64,000 nt of DNA from Marsupella aquatica (Eukaryota > Marchantiophyta), in assembly GCA_973895155.1 (NCBI GenBank), contig OZ316892.1, positions 22,134,001 through 22,198,000 of the forward strand, in the 5' to 3' direction. The translations under genes were made by a program, and so were the position numbers. The notes under the pieces were generated by a model that searched no databases, had not been told where the DNA came from, and saw only the letters and a list, made by a program, of their open reading frames with translations. This document shows, in pieces, positions 1 to 11,265 of this stretch (position 1 is the stretch's first letter; each line of letters starts with the position of its first letter).

Positions 1-834
1 ATTGGCTCTTTGATGCAAAGAGGAAGGCTAAGCAAAATCAATTACCTTGTTGGACTTGGTGACGGCACCAAGTGCAATTGATCAACATTCGTTGTTGACA
101 AGGTACCATTTTTTTCTCTTTGAAAAACTGATTCGAAATTGGCTATGGCAATTGAGAGAAATCTGTCATCTTTACCAATTTTTTTCTCCCTCGTTCTTTC
201 CTTGTTTTGGGTGCTTCTTATATCGATCTTCATCGCCTCGGAGTCTAGTTTCCAAATCTGAAATCGGATCTTGATTTAGTCAAAACCCGAGTGAGATATC
301 TTGCGTTTGGTGTCGAGGGGTACATTCTGCCGTGTGTATTTTCTGCGCGCGCGACCAGATTTCGACGACGAAGGGTGGTAGGGGGTTTTGGGGGTTCGAG
401 GACACATGTCAGCCCCTCGATTGTTCTTCCAAAATTCCCACAGGGCCTGTACAAGGGTCATAGAATATTCCAAAAAACCAGAGAGCTATTTTTTGACCGT
501 CCGACAAAGATTTCATCCGCCGAACGGTAACTTTTTTGGTTATTTTTCGGCGAGGTCGTAGCCATTGAAGTTGGCAATGCAGCGCACCAATCACATCGCA
601 ATTCCGACAACGGATTGTACTTGGTATTTCGGTTATTCCCTGAGGTGGTCAAAACGGGGGAGTTTCCCAAGGTTTTACCCACCTCGACCGAAATTTGAAT
701 AACTTTTCCGTCAAATTTCGATTTTGATTTCGGTTTTCAGTATTGGACTCCTAGCTTTGTGGGCTACGCGGCGGTGTTGAGTTTCGAGTTTTTTGAGAAG
801 TTGTGAAAAACAACATTTTTTGTGACTTTCTCAT

Positions 835-1869
835 ATGAGTGATTCGGAGGAGTTTTTCGAAGACGTGGAACTTGAAGCACGAGGGTCACCGCGGAGGTTT
901 CAGGGGCAGAGAGAGGAGCAGGAGGAAGAGCACGTGACACCGATACCATCACCGGTGCGGCGTGTGGTGGAGGAAGCAGTACTACTACCGGAGCTCACGG
1001 TAAAGAAGAAGATGGGGACTTTCAAGCTTGGGGGACCCAAGTATGAAGTGACAAAGTATGATGGGCGCTCTGACTACTTGCTATGGGAGAAGCAGGTGAA
1101 GGGAGTGCTTTATGCGTCAGGGATGGGCCAACTGCTGAGCCCTCGTGAAGACGATGTTGATGAGAAACAATGGGACCGCATGCAGGAGCAGGGAGTGTGG
1201 TGTGTTACACTCTATCTCATGCCTCCCATCATCAAGCAGTTGGGTGCACATAAGGATTGCATGTCCTTATTTGCGGAATTGCAGAGCAAGTATCACCGCA
1301 AGGAGTTGTCGAACCGGCTCTACACTTCCTACAAACTGATGAGTTTCAGGATGAAGGAATCTGGTACGAAGTTGCAAGACCATGTGGATGCTTTCAACGA
1401 CATGGTCGTTGACTTGGAAAACCTTGGGGAGACTTTGAATGATGAGACGAAGGCTCTACAGCTTCTTAGTTCATTGCCTCCATCTTACCAGTCCCTATCA
1501 CGAGTGTTGTTGCATCGTGATAGGGATACCATTTCATACAATGACGTGGTAAGTTCTCTGCTTAGTGATGATCTTCAGCAGAAGATGCACATCACGTCAC
1601 AGCCTTCATCATCTGGTGCTGCCCTCAATGTTAACCGTGGGAGGAGTATGCAGCGACCAACTGGGGACCGTAGAACCCAGTTTAGATCTAAATCCAGATC
1701 TAAGTCCAAGGGTAAATCCCCTCAGAGGAGGCAGGTGACATGTTGGAAGTGCAACCAAGTTGGACACTTCAAGCGAGACTGTAAGGGAAAGGCAGCGGAA
1801 ACTTCATCGGCAAATGTGGCTAGGGCTGATGGAGAAGCTGATTTACTCAATGATGAGTATGTTTTATGA
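835..1869 (+). pseudogene. copia gag segment, ending at an in-frame TGA
   Basis: 344 codons from the ATG at 835. The product is the structural Gag that would package element RNA in cytoplasmic virus-like particles. The middle has the UBN2-type Gag pattern with tryptophan-rich and 'LSSLPPSY' motifs around residues 60-240. A basic RS-rich linker precedes a CCHC zinc knuckle of spacing CX2CX4HX4C at about residues 303-316 (CWKCNQVGHFKRDC). The stop at 1867-1869 is TGA, and the same frame continues without a shift into the protease start, so gag and pol were one open frame as is usual in copia. I read the TGA as a nonsense mutation; a designed termination site is the alternative. Confidence 0.85.
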
Positions 1870-4800
1870 AGCCGGGGGTATGCCCTGTGCACGTCATCTA
1901 GGAGAGCAGATGATGTGTGGATTCTTGATTGTGCTTGCTCTTTTCATATTTGTTACATTCGTGAGTTTTTCAGTTCTTACTCTATTTCAAACGGTTCAGT
2001 TCTGATGGGAAATGATCACTCCTGTCAAATTGAGGGAATTGGGTCTGTGAAGATTCAAATGTTTGATGGCGCTGTGCGCACAGTGTCCGGAGTCAGGTAT
2101 GTACCTGGCATGCGTAAGAATCTGATTTCACTCGGTGTGTTGGATTCAAATGGTCATCAATGGAGCGTTATTGATGGTGAACTTCAAGTCAGGTCGGGAG
2201 AGACAGTGATTTTGAAGGGGAGTAGACAAAAGAATTTGTATGTGTTACAGGGCAATACTGTATGTGGAGAGGCCAATGTAACCAAGTCTCACGAGGAGAT
2301 GACTCAACTGTGGCATTCACGGCTAGGCCACATGAGTGAGAAGGGTTTGGCTATCTTACGGAAGAATGGACTCATTTCTGATTTGCAATCTTGTAAATTA
2401 GAGTTTTGTGAGCATTGCATTCTTGGAAAGCAGCATCGTCGTGCTTTTGGTGTTGGAACTCATCATTCCAAAGCGGTTCTTGAGTACATACATAGTGACG
2501 TGTGGGGTCCATCCCCGACTCCCTCACACTCTGGAAAGTTGTACTATGTATCATTTATTGATGATTACTCAAGATTTGTGTGGATTTATTTCATGACGCA
2601 TAAGTCTGATGTCTTGTCCATTTTTAAGAAGTGGAAGGCCCAGGTGGAGAATCAGACTGGAAACACGATCAAGTGTTTGGATACAAGGGTGAAGAGTCTG
2701 AGGTCAGACAACGGCGGGGAGTACACTTCAATGGAATTTGAAGAGTACTGTTCAGAACAGGGGATAACTCGCCATCTCACCACAGTTTATACTCCGCAGC
2801 AGAATGGTGTCGCTGAGAGGCTCAATCGGACACTGTTGGAGCGGTCACGGAGTATGTTGAGCCAATCAGGTTTACCACAAGAATTTTGGGCAGAAGCTGT
2901 CAATACCGCAGCTTATTTGGTAAATCTTTCTCCTTCTAGTGCTATCAATTTCAAAACGCCGTTTGAGATGCGCTATAAGCGGCAAGCAGACTATCATGGC
3001 TTGGTAATTTTTGGAAGTGATGCATATGCTCTCACACCAAAGCAGAATAGGACCAAGTTGGATCCTACCTCCAGGAAATGTGTTTTTCTTGGGTACCAGA
3101 GTGGTGTGAAAGCCTATAGGCTATGGGATCCTATTGCCTGTAAGCTCGTTGTCAGTAGGGATGTTTCCTTCAATGAATCCAGATTATTGAAGGAGGGGGA
3201 GAATACTCAGGTCTCCCGTACTGACAAAGGAAAATCTCCTATCCCGGATCTCGTTGAGGGGGAGATTGGTTATGAGGTGCATGACCGGAGAGAAGGAGTT
3301 GCTCCAATTATGGAGCTGGTTCCTGTGCCAGAGGAACCAGAGGAGTTTGTTGATGCTGGTGAGCAGCAAGTGGATGCTGTTGAGCTTCAAATTGTACCAG
3401 CACACGCAGATCAACCGGAGTCATCGGCTAGAAGAACATCTGGTCGCACTGTACGCGCTCCATCAAGGTATGGACAGTGGGTTGATTCATCTCAACTGCA
3501 AGAGGATGATTTTACAGCTGATGATGAGGGTGATGCATTAATTTTGGAAGAAGGAGAACCTTCTTCATTTCATGAGGCAAGTGCTTCAAAGGAGAAGCAG
3601 AAGTGGACTGCAGCAATGCAAACGGAGATGCAGTCACTAAAGGACAACAAAACTTGGGAGCTTGTTAAGCTGCCTAAGGGTCAGCAAGTGGTGGACAACA
3701 AGTGGATTTACAAGCTGAAGGATAATTCCATAGGAGGTGGATCGAAGGTCTACAAGGCTAGATTGGTAGCAAAGGGATTCACACAAGAGAAAGGTGTGGA
3801 TTACAATGAGGTCTTCTCACCAGTTGCTAAGTACTCTACAATACGACTATTGTGTGTACTTGTTGTAATGTTTGGTCTGCTCCTAGATCAGATGGATGTT
3901 GTCACAGCTTTCCTCTATGGCACATTGGAAGAGGTGATCTTCATGAGACAACCGCTAGGTTTTGTGAAGAGAGGACAGGAGGAATTGGTTTGCAGATTGC
4001 TGAAATCCTTGTATGGGTTGAAGCAGTCACCAAGACAGTGGAACAAGCGGTTTGACGATTGGATTCGGTCACAAGGTTTTCACAGAAGTGTATTTGACCC
4101 TTGTGTGTATTTGAAACCGGTGAAGAATGTTGTCTTTGGGTTCATTGTTTTAGTACTTTATGTGGATGACATGCTAATTGCAGCCAAGGATAGGTCTGAG
4201 ATTGTTAAGCTCAAGGCACTGCTTAGTGCAGAGTTTAAGATGAAGGACTTAGGGCCAGCTAAGAGGATTTTGGGTATGGAGATCACTAGGGACTTGGAGG
4301 CTGGCAAGCTATGGTTGACGCAGAGCAGTTATGCGAGGAAGGTAATTGCAAGGTTCAACATGGAGAATAGCAAGCCAGTAAGTACCCCGTTGGCTCCACA
4401 CTTCAAGTTATCATCAGCGTTCTGTCCTACGGATGACACAGAGAAGGGGTTGATGTCAAAGGTTCCATATGACAAGGCAGTGGGGAGTCTAATGTATTTG
4501 ATGACTTGCACTAGACCTGATCTTGCCATGGCTATGGGCAAGGTGAGCAGGTACATGTCGAATCCAGGGAAGGTACACTGGGAAGCAGTGAAGTGGATTA
4601 TCAGGTACTTGAAGGGTACCGTGGATCATGGTCTTTTATTTGATGCGAATGCAAAGAATGCTAGATCATTGATTGGCTATGTAGATTCTGACTATGGACA
4701 AGATTTGGACCGAAGGAGATCAACAACAGGATACGTGTTCACACTTGGCGGTGGATGCATAAGTTGGAGGTCTACTTTGCAGAAGTGTATTGCTTAGTCT

Positions 4801-5142
4801 ACTACAGAAGCGGAGTATGTTGCAGCTGCGGAAGCAGCAAAGGAAGCGATTTGGTTGGATAGACTTATCACTGAAATGGGATTGCCACAGGGGAATGTGA
4901 AGCTCCATTGTGATAGTCAAAGTGCGCTCCACCTTGCTGTGAACCAGGTGATGGACAGCAGAGTGAAGCACATTGACGTCAGGTACCATTTTATCAGGCA
5001 GGCTGTGTCTGATAATTTGTTTGAGCTAGTCAAGATTGATGGTAAACTCAACCCGGCTGACGCATTTACCAAAGTGATTCCTTTGGAGAGTTTCTCTAGA
5101 CACCGTGACGTATTGCAGGTTTTGCAATTGCATCACAAGTAG
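1870..5142 (+). pseudogene. copia pol (protease, integrase, RT, RNase H), interrupted by TAG
   Basis: In frame with gag. The first ATG is at 1915, but reading continues from 1870. The protease site reads DCACSFH where copia normally has D-S/T-G, so the catalytic motif is altered. Integrase: HHCC finger (about 2310-2430), then D in HSDVWG, D in RSDNGGEY and E in NGVAERLNR. RT: YKARLVAKGFTQ, MDVVTAFLYG, YGLKQSPRQW and the catalytic LYVDDML (about 4156-4176). RNase H: DSDYGQDLD, then STTEAEY immediately after an in-frame TAG at 4795-4797, then about 115 residues to the stop at 5140-5142. The product would copy and integrate the element. The TAG and the changed protease site predict a non-functional copy. 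Confidence 0.88.
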
Positions 5143-5333
5143 AGTTTTCTTAAACATTCATTGTAATTACTGATATATGCTCTTCCTCATTCCTATGTAT
5201 TAGGCTACGGCTTAGTTCTGGTTTGCTCTAGTTAGAGAGGGAAACCGGTTTGGTTTCTGTCCAGAACTTCCCGCTGAGGGATCATATACATTGGCAGTAT
5301 TACTCTCCCCTAGACCAGAGTCAAGGGGAAGAT
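5143..5333 (+). other. copia untranslated region and polypurine tract
   Basis: Between the pol stop and the 3' LTR. It ends in the purine-rich GTCAAGGGGAAGAT that primes plus-strand synthesis in LTR elements. No ORF. Confidence 0.7.
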
Positions 5334-5772
5334 TGTTGGGTATTTACTCTTACGTCTAGGTTAGGTATGACGTGGTTGGTACAACAACGTGGGTTGGTAC
5401 AACTACGTGGTTAGGTACAACTACGTGATTAGGTACAACTATGTGGTTAGGTACAACTACGTGATTAGGTACAACTATGTGGTTAGGTACAACTATGTGG
5501 TTAGGTACAACTAAGTTGCACACTATATCATAAGAGGCATGTGTGCTTGGAGAGGGAGAACCAAGGCTCATTGTTATGGAGCCACTTGAGAGATAGGGAG
5601 AGCTTACACTGTGGAGACTCGGTATAGCCGACGGGCTTAGAGTTCAGTAAAGCTCTCTTGTGTGTTCCCGTGGACGTAGCCTCAAGGAGGTGAACCACGT
5701 ATCTCTTGTGTCGACTATTGTGCGTTGGATGGTTCATGGGCTTGCCGTTGCGATCGTCGTCTATGCTCAACA
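5334..5772 (+). repeat. 3' LTR of copia C1 (439 bp)
   Basis: Begins TGTTGGGTATTT and ends CTCAACA, giving TGTTG/CAACA terminal inverted bases. The ends are fixed by the inverted solo copy at 54182-54602. Positions about 5365-5520 hold eight head-to-tail copies of an 18-bp unit (core GTACAACTACGTG) in the U3-like part; the solo LTR has seven. The 18-bp length difference between the two LTRs (439 against 421) equals one unit. Confidence 0.9.
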
Positions 5773-7440
5773 CCATTCCACCTCTGTAAACAAACGTTTG
5801 TCCAGATCACCCTTTGATCTGATCGCAATTTCACGTAGGATCCTAATGCAGTCTTCAGGTTCTTCCTCCTCTAGAGATGCAGCTCGCCTCTCCTCATTCT
5901 CTCATGGCCCCGCTCTCCCCTTCGGTGCGCAACCAAAGCCCTCAGTTGCGCCTCTCCTCTCATTTCCCCAATCCCTGGGCTGAAAAACATCTCTTTTCGT
6001 CCCAGTTCCCTCCGTCTCCTCCAGGGTCCTTGGTAGTCTTGTTCCCCTCTCCGCGTTGAGCTCAGGCCTGGTTTCCATGGCAGGACGCTCAATGTCCATC
6101 ACATTATCACTCAATGAGTCTCGGGCAGCGGTAGGTGTAGTCAAGGCCGGGTCAATCCACCCCGAACGCGCATCTTGCGCAGAGAATTCCACAGGAGGTC
6201 CCTTGCCCTCACTTTCCAGCACCGGTGTTCGCTCCACCGCTACCTCGTTATAAGCACTAGGAGGCGCTTGCATCATCCTTGCAGCTCGTCCACCAGCAAG
6301 GCGCCCCCCACGAGAGAATCTACGCCCAGAGGATCCGTAATAGTCTATCCCCTGATCACCCATCTTACTAACTTCTTCTATTAATCGATTGCCGTGTCAT
6401 CCACTCAGGAAACAAAGAGTCAAAGTCTTCTCTTACTTACCCATGATTCAGTCGACAGTCCGCAGCCTCACGTAGCACACAGCGCCCGAATCGCCATTCT
6501 TCCCCTCGGCAGCGCTTAGACAATTCTCTTCCTGGTTATTCCTTACATATCCCAACAATCACAGAAGAAACAGTCTCCCCGACAAGGATGGCATTTTTCC
6601 CCACGATCTTCGTGACGCACCGTGGTACCCCAAAGAGATCCTAGTGAAAATTGCCACACCTCCTTCAACACTCTGAGGTCGAGCATAGTAGATTCCAGTA
6701 CTTCTCCGCAAACACCTTCCTCTTCACCCTCCTTTCTCAAATGCAATGAGGTCCAACTCCTACGTCCCTCCGCACGACGCACGGTCACCAGAGTGTCCAT
6801 CCGCCATTTTTTGCGCAGGCACCCGAAACGCCAGTGCTTGACTCAGAGCTCCCGCGACCAAAAGATAAAGGGGTCACACGAGAGCCCGCCACTATTTACT
6901 CAACCAAATCCCCTCCTCCGACCTCAATCCCGCAGAACCAACATCCTCCTGCTAGAATTTACTGTAACAATCCGTCCCCTCCCCCAAAAACCAAAGCAGA
7001 GGATCTCACAGTAAGTCCTTAAGTGTAGACACAGCCAGAGCCAGAGCCGCTGACACGATTCAGCTCAGCCATTTCCAATCCTCTTTGACTTCCCGCTATT
7101 CTCTCCCCCCGCAAACCTCGTTGTAAAACTGCCTTCCCATGCTCTGTTCCCACCACTGCCAAAACTGAGAGCACACAGTGTGCCCTAATACTCAGTCTCG
7201 ACTTTGATCGCGCTCGTTTGCAGCTATAGCAGTACCGATTCCAAACTGTTAACAGCCCCAACAACTTCACTTGAATGCCAACGTAACCTACTTCACGATT
7301 CCTCTCGGATATCCAAGGTCCCTCCCGATCCCGCAGGGATCAGAACAAAACCACAAAAGGGAGAGCACTTCTCAGCTCCGCCAATGCGCTTTCCAAGCTT
7401 TCTCCTTAGTTCTTCAGGACTCGTCTTGTTAGAGTAACTT
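5773..7440. other. unassigned spacer, no recognisable gene
   Basis: GC- and pyrimidine-rich on the plus strand. A 153-codon minus ORF (5902-6363) is rich in Arg, Gly and Pro. I recognise no domain in it, and it may be a chance frame in biased DNA or the remnant of a LINE ORF1. The sequence changes character at 5772 (LTR end) and again near 7440, where LINE coding begins. Confidence 0.4.
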
Positions 7441-9360
7441 TGGTGTCAAAGGGGGGAGATGCAAAAATATCTTGGTGCACCATTTGGGGTGGGCTTGAGC
7501 ACGGAGCAACTGCACAAATTCTGCCTCGACAAAATTTGTGCCAGGCTTGCTGTTTGGTCCAACAAGTTGCTTTCCTTTACTGGCCGATCATTACTAGTTA
7601 AACAGGTGCTGCTTGCTATTCCGATCTACCATGTTATGTATTGCAAGGCGTCTGCTGGTCTAGCCAAGAAGCTTATTGCTCTCAGTAGAGAGTTTCTATG
7701 GGGATACAATGACTCAGGAGGGAAGAAGGTCCCGTTGGTGGCTTGGGACAGGATGGCACTGCCACGAGTGGAGGGGGGATTGGGATTTCGGGATTTCCAC
7801 AGCCACTCTGATGCCCTGCTCTCTCAATGGTTCACTAAGGCACTGAACTCGCCAGAACTGGAATGGTCCAAGATGTTGGCGGCCAATCTGGGATTGTTGG
7901 GGTGGATGAACTACAAGGTTATTAGGAGAAATGGATACTCCTTCCAGGACCAGTTGCTTTTATGTACACCTCGTTCCTTTAGTGGGCTCCCCTACACTAT
8001 GGGTCTCTGGCGATGCTGGGAGCTAGTGAGAGCCCATCTATCCTTTGAGCCTGGCCGGGGGGGGCCGCCTGCCCGGTGGAGCATCACTGACACACTCAGA
8101 TGTATGGTGGGCTTTCATTCTCTTCCTAATTCGGCCATTACGGACATTGCAACGATCTGTGGCCGGCTGGGAATGAGATCGATTGGTGATGGTTGGTCGG
8201 CGGAGGAAGGATGTTGGAAGGACCTCCCGCTTAGATGGAGCAACATGCGTGGATTCTCTGCAGAGCATCGATTGCTTGCACGGAAGTTCTTGGAAAGTAT
8301 ATGGAGCGCTTCACACTGCCGGTCAGAGTACTTCCTGTATGCCAAACAGTGGAGGTGGACAGATAGACCTGAACCATTGAAGGATTTCAGAATTCAGAAC
8401 TGCAGAGTGTATGACTTCTTGCAGCCCAAGACCTCAAATCTCGAACGCCTGAATAGGATCTGGTCTCTTACCCGAGAGGAGAGAGGATGGAATGAGAGCT
8501 GGTCCAGACTGTGGAGATCGGATTTACCAACCAGAGGCAAGACCTTTATATGGAGGATCATTGTGGGGGGCTTGTTCACTAGGGCCCGTGCACTTAGATT
8601 AGAGGTGAGCAATGGTGACTGCAAGTTGTGCAGCGGACGGCTGGAAACCATCCCTCACCTTTTTTTCCAATGTGCACATGCTGTCTGTTGCTGGCGTCTC
8701 TGTTTGACCTCGTTGAGTGCGCTGGATATGCCAATTGGACAAGGGCTGATGGCCCTTTTAGATGCAGCCTGTGGGAGGGAGCCGATCCGAGTGGCGCAAC
8801 TTTTTGTCTTGCACCAGATTCTCTGGAGGCTCTGGATTGGGAGAAACACTCACATGTTTCAGACGGGGGGGAGACGTGTGTTTGACCTGGGACTTGTACT
8901 GTCAGAGGCAGTGGAAAACTTATTCGCTGCTGGTCGGCGTTGCCCCTCGGGCAAGAAGTGCACTCGCCTGCTGCACGCCAAATCATGTATCGATGGGCTT
9001 CGCAGGAGCTGGCTTGGCAGCGGGGGGATCAGTTTCACTTCCGCTGGGTGACTTTGATTTTGCAGTGATGTTTGAACGTTGAGACCAATGGATGTTTGGT
9101 TCTGGGGGCACTGATGCCCTCAAGCTGGTTGTGAGTTTGTGTGGTGTGGGTTTGGGTTGCTGGTAGGTGTCTCCGGGGAGAGTAATTCCTTGCCTTAGGT
9201 GGATTTGGGTTGGTTTTTTGAGGTTTGGCCCTCTGTTCTTTCTTGGCTGCCTCCTGGGAAACCTGGTCTGTTTGTGCGCCCTCCCCGTGGGGCTTTTCAC
9301 GGGGGAACTGAAATGATTTATTTATGGCTACCATTCCAAGGAAGAGCCAACATGCTCTTA
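7441..9360 (+). mobile_element. 5'-truncated L1-type LINE
   Basis: The element starts abruptly in the C-terminal part of a reverse transcriptase, with an in-frame TAA at 7435-7437 just upstream and no endonuclease or RT active site. This is the usual product of incomplete target-primed reverse transcription. After the stop at 9051 about 300 bp of GT-rich 3' untranslated sequence follows. I see no clear poly(A) tail or target duplication, so the 3' limit is approximate. Confidence 0.75.
7459..9051 (+). pseudogene. LINE ORF2 C-terminal fragment with zf-RVT domain
   Basis: 530 codons. The opening YLGAPFG, then W-S-N-K-LLSFTGRSLLVKQVLLAIPIYHV and the FLWG/VAWD/P-VEGGLGFRD blocks are the thumb/connection region found in plant L1-type LINE reverse transcriptases. 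Near residues 340-420 lies the RT-associated zinc-binding domain (WRSDLPTRGKTFIWR, then a C-x2-C and a later H-x3-C in CKLCSGRLETIPHLFFQCAH). The endonuclease, the palm with its FADD-type site and ORF1 are all missing, so this is a dead fragment. Frame and composition remain good, which suggests a fairly young insertion. Confidence 0.8.
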
Positions 9361-9676
9361 CCAAAAAATACGGTCACCCAAACAGCGTTGCTAGTTGGTG
9401 GCACGTCCATTATGCGCGATAGGATTTGGGGGTGACAGGTCTCCAGAAGCATATATGAAGAGAGTGGTGTCTCCCTGGTTGCTAAAGCAAGCCGAAGTCG
9501 TGAGCCGTGGCGGTCGCAACACTAAGGGAAATTGTCAAACGGAAATGACGTTATCTTCCCAACGGAAAGTCCGTTGGAGGACTTCTTGGATGTGTTGGAA
9601 AGCTCTCAAGAAGGGCTATGCCCTCTTGAGCTCATCTAGGTCAAGGGGCATCATGGATTCTTGGGGTTTGCGGGTG
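9052..9676 (+). other. LINE 3' UTR and flanking DNA
   Basis: The GT-rich LINE tail runs to about 9360. The remaining 300 bases up to the P terminal repeat hold only short, unrecognised ORFs. Confidence 0.4.
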
Positions 9677-10254
9677 TGTGGTGCGTCCCATGGCTCCCCA
9701 AACCCAAGAAAACCCCCTTGCTCAAGCCGATTCCCGCAATTTCGTCCTTGGCGAGGCCATTTCCGTGGCTTAGCGGCATGGGACGCTGCTAACTCTCCTT
9801 CTACTACTATTAACATTTTACACACATATATTGGACAGATCCTTCATCGGGTCATGAGATACTTAGCCGGCCTATTCTAGGCCTTCCCTTGTATTCCTCT
9901 CCTGGTCTTCTATTAGGTATGTTTGGATTCCGCCGCCGGAATGATCCCCAATTGGCTTGGTTAAGCCGCTAAGACCTCTCTCAGCTCGACACATCCAACT
10001 CTCACTCCCTTGCTACTTCCCTTCATTGATGTGGGCACTCTTCACACAAGTTAATGCGACACACAAATAGCAAAATGACTCCTTCTGACTGAGTTATACC
10101 ATGCACTTGCCATACAAACAGTACATCTCATACACAAGCTCTACGAACTAAGCCGTGAGGCCAACTCTATTCAGTTCTTAGGCATGAAGAAACATGAATA
10201 TACACAAGGGTCACTGTATAACTAACCGAGAGCTTCTCTTACTACTTGATCCCA
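9677..10254 (-). repeat. P terminal repeat R, copy 1 (part of P1)
   Basis: On the plus strand it starts TGTGGTGCGTCCCATGG. About 580 bp match 30880-31464, and the first 400 bp match 54102-54181 plus 54608-54920. It contains no ORF. It is either the 3' untranslated end of P or its LTR. The 3-bp CCA at 10252-10254 is the left target duplication of the CACTA element. Confidence 0.85.
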
Positions 10255-10286
10255 CACTAGAAGGAAATCGGGATTTTATCACTACC
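10255..10286 (+). repeat. CACTA left terminal inverted repeat
   Basis: Starts CACTAGAAG. Nine terminal bases match the right end perfectly, and ACTAC at positions 27-31 is shared too. Confidence 0.9.
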
Positions 10287-10462
10287 TAATTCACTTGTTT
10301 CAGAGTGATAACGGACAATTTACAACTCAATGGTTTGAGTGCACTAATGTCAGTCGCTTTAGACAACTAGTCGTATTGAGCATGAAGTCGTTTATAACAA
10401 GTACTCAAAATGTATGAGTGGTTTATGTCACCGTCGGTTTCAAACCCAACGGTCTTAAATAA

Positions 10463-11265
10463 CTAGAAAAATAACAGTTATTTAAATTTTGCCCAAAACA
10501 ACTACTATGGTGACTTTTTTTGACAAATGATACTTAGACATGTGGCGGTCTCCACAATCATTGGGGGTGACATTTGCCAAAAGTCAATTGTGGTCAATGC
10601 ACCTTGAATCTCAAACAACTTCTTTCATGACTAGAATTCAAGTAGAAACTATATAGCCCTTGCCACTATATGACTAGATTTTGAGTCTTAAAGATACTTT
10701 GTGTCAAACTTTCAATACTAGTTATATGACTAGAAAAATAACAATTATTAAATTTTGCCCAAAACAACTACTATGGTGACTTTTTTTGACAAATGATACC
10801 TAAACATGTGGCGGTCTCCAGAATCATTGGGGGTGACAATTGCCAAAAGTCAATTGTGATCAATGCACCCTGAACCTCAAATAACTTATTTCATGACTAG
10901 AATTCAAGTAGAAACTATATAGCCCTTGCCACTATATGACTAGATTTTGAGTCTTAAAGATACTTTGTGTCAAACTTTTAATACTAGTTATATGACTAGA
11001 AAAATAACAATTATTAAATTTTGCCCAAAACAACTACTATGGTGACTTTTTTTGACAAATGATACCTAAACATGTGGCGGTCTCCAGAATCATTGGGGGT
11101 GACAATTGCCAAAAGTCAATTGTGATCAATGCACCCTGAACCTCAAATAACTTATTTCATGACTAGAATTCAAGTAGAAACTATATAGCCCTTGCCACTA
11201 TATGACTAGATTTTGAGTCTTAAAGATACTTTGTGTCAACTTTTAATACTAGTTATATGACTAGA
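10463..11265 (+). repeat. left subterminal tandem array, 3 x 266-267 bp
   Basis: Three head-to-tail units. The anchor AAAATAACA lies at 10468, 10735 and 11001. Each unit carries several ATGACTAGA/ACTAGTTATATGACTAG sites related to the terminal CACTAGAAG. Units two and three are nearly identical; unit one is more diverged. In CACTA elements such subterminal repeats are binding sites for the TNPA-type protein (family knowledge). Confidence 0.85.

Larger units (their letters stand above)
1..5772 (+). mobile_element. Ty1/copia LTR retrotransposon C1, 5' end outside window
   Basis: A plus-strand copia element. The order gag, protease, integrase, reverse transcriptase, RNase H is the Ty1/copia order. 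The 3' LTR (5334-5772) follows a purine-rich tract (about 5319-5333). The first 834 bases are untranslated leader: I find no match there to the 3' LTR and no initiator-Met primer site, so the 5' LTR lies upstream of the window or is lost. A solo LTR of the same family lies inverted at 54182-54602 and fixes the LTR ends. The polyprotein is broken by two in-frame stops, so this copy is probably not autonomous. Confidence 0.93.

Noticed and set aside
5356-5571. Minus ORF of repeated VPNHVV units, and its twin at 54383-54580
   Set aside because: Direct translation of the 18-bp LTR repeat; repeat length is a multiple of three, so any frame stays open.
9677-10254. R as a stand-alone DNA transposon with TIR GTGTGG/CCACAC
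   Set aside because: The CCACAC end is made by the CACTA duplication and TIR; it is absent in P2.
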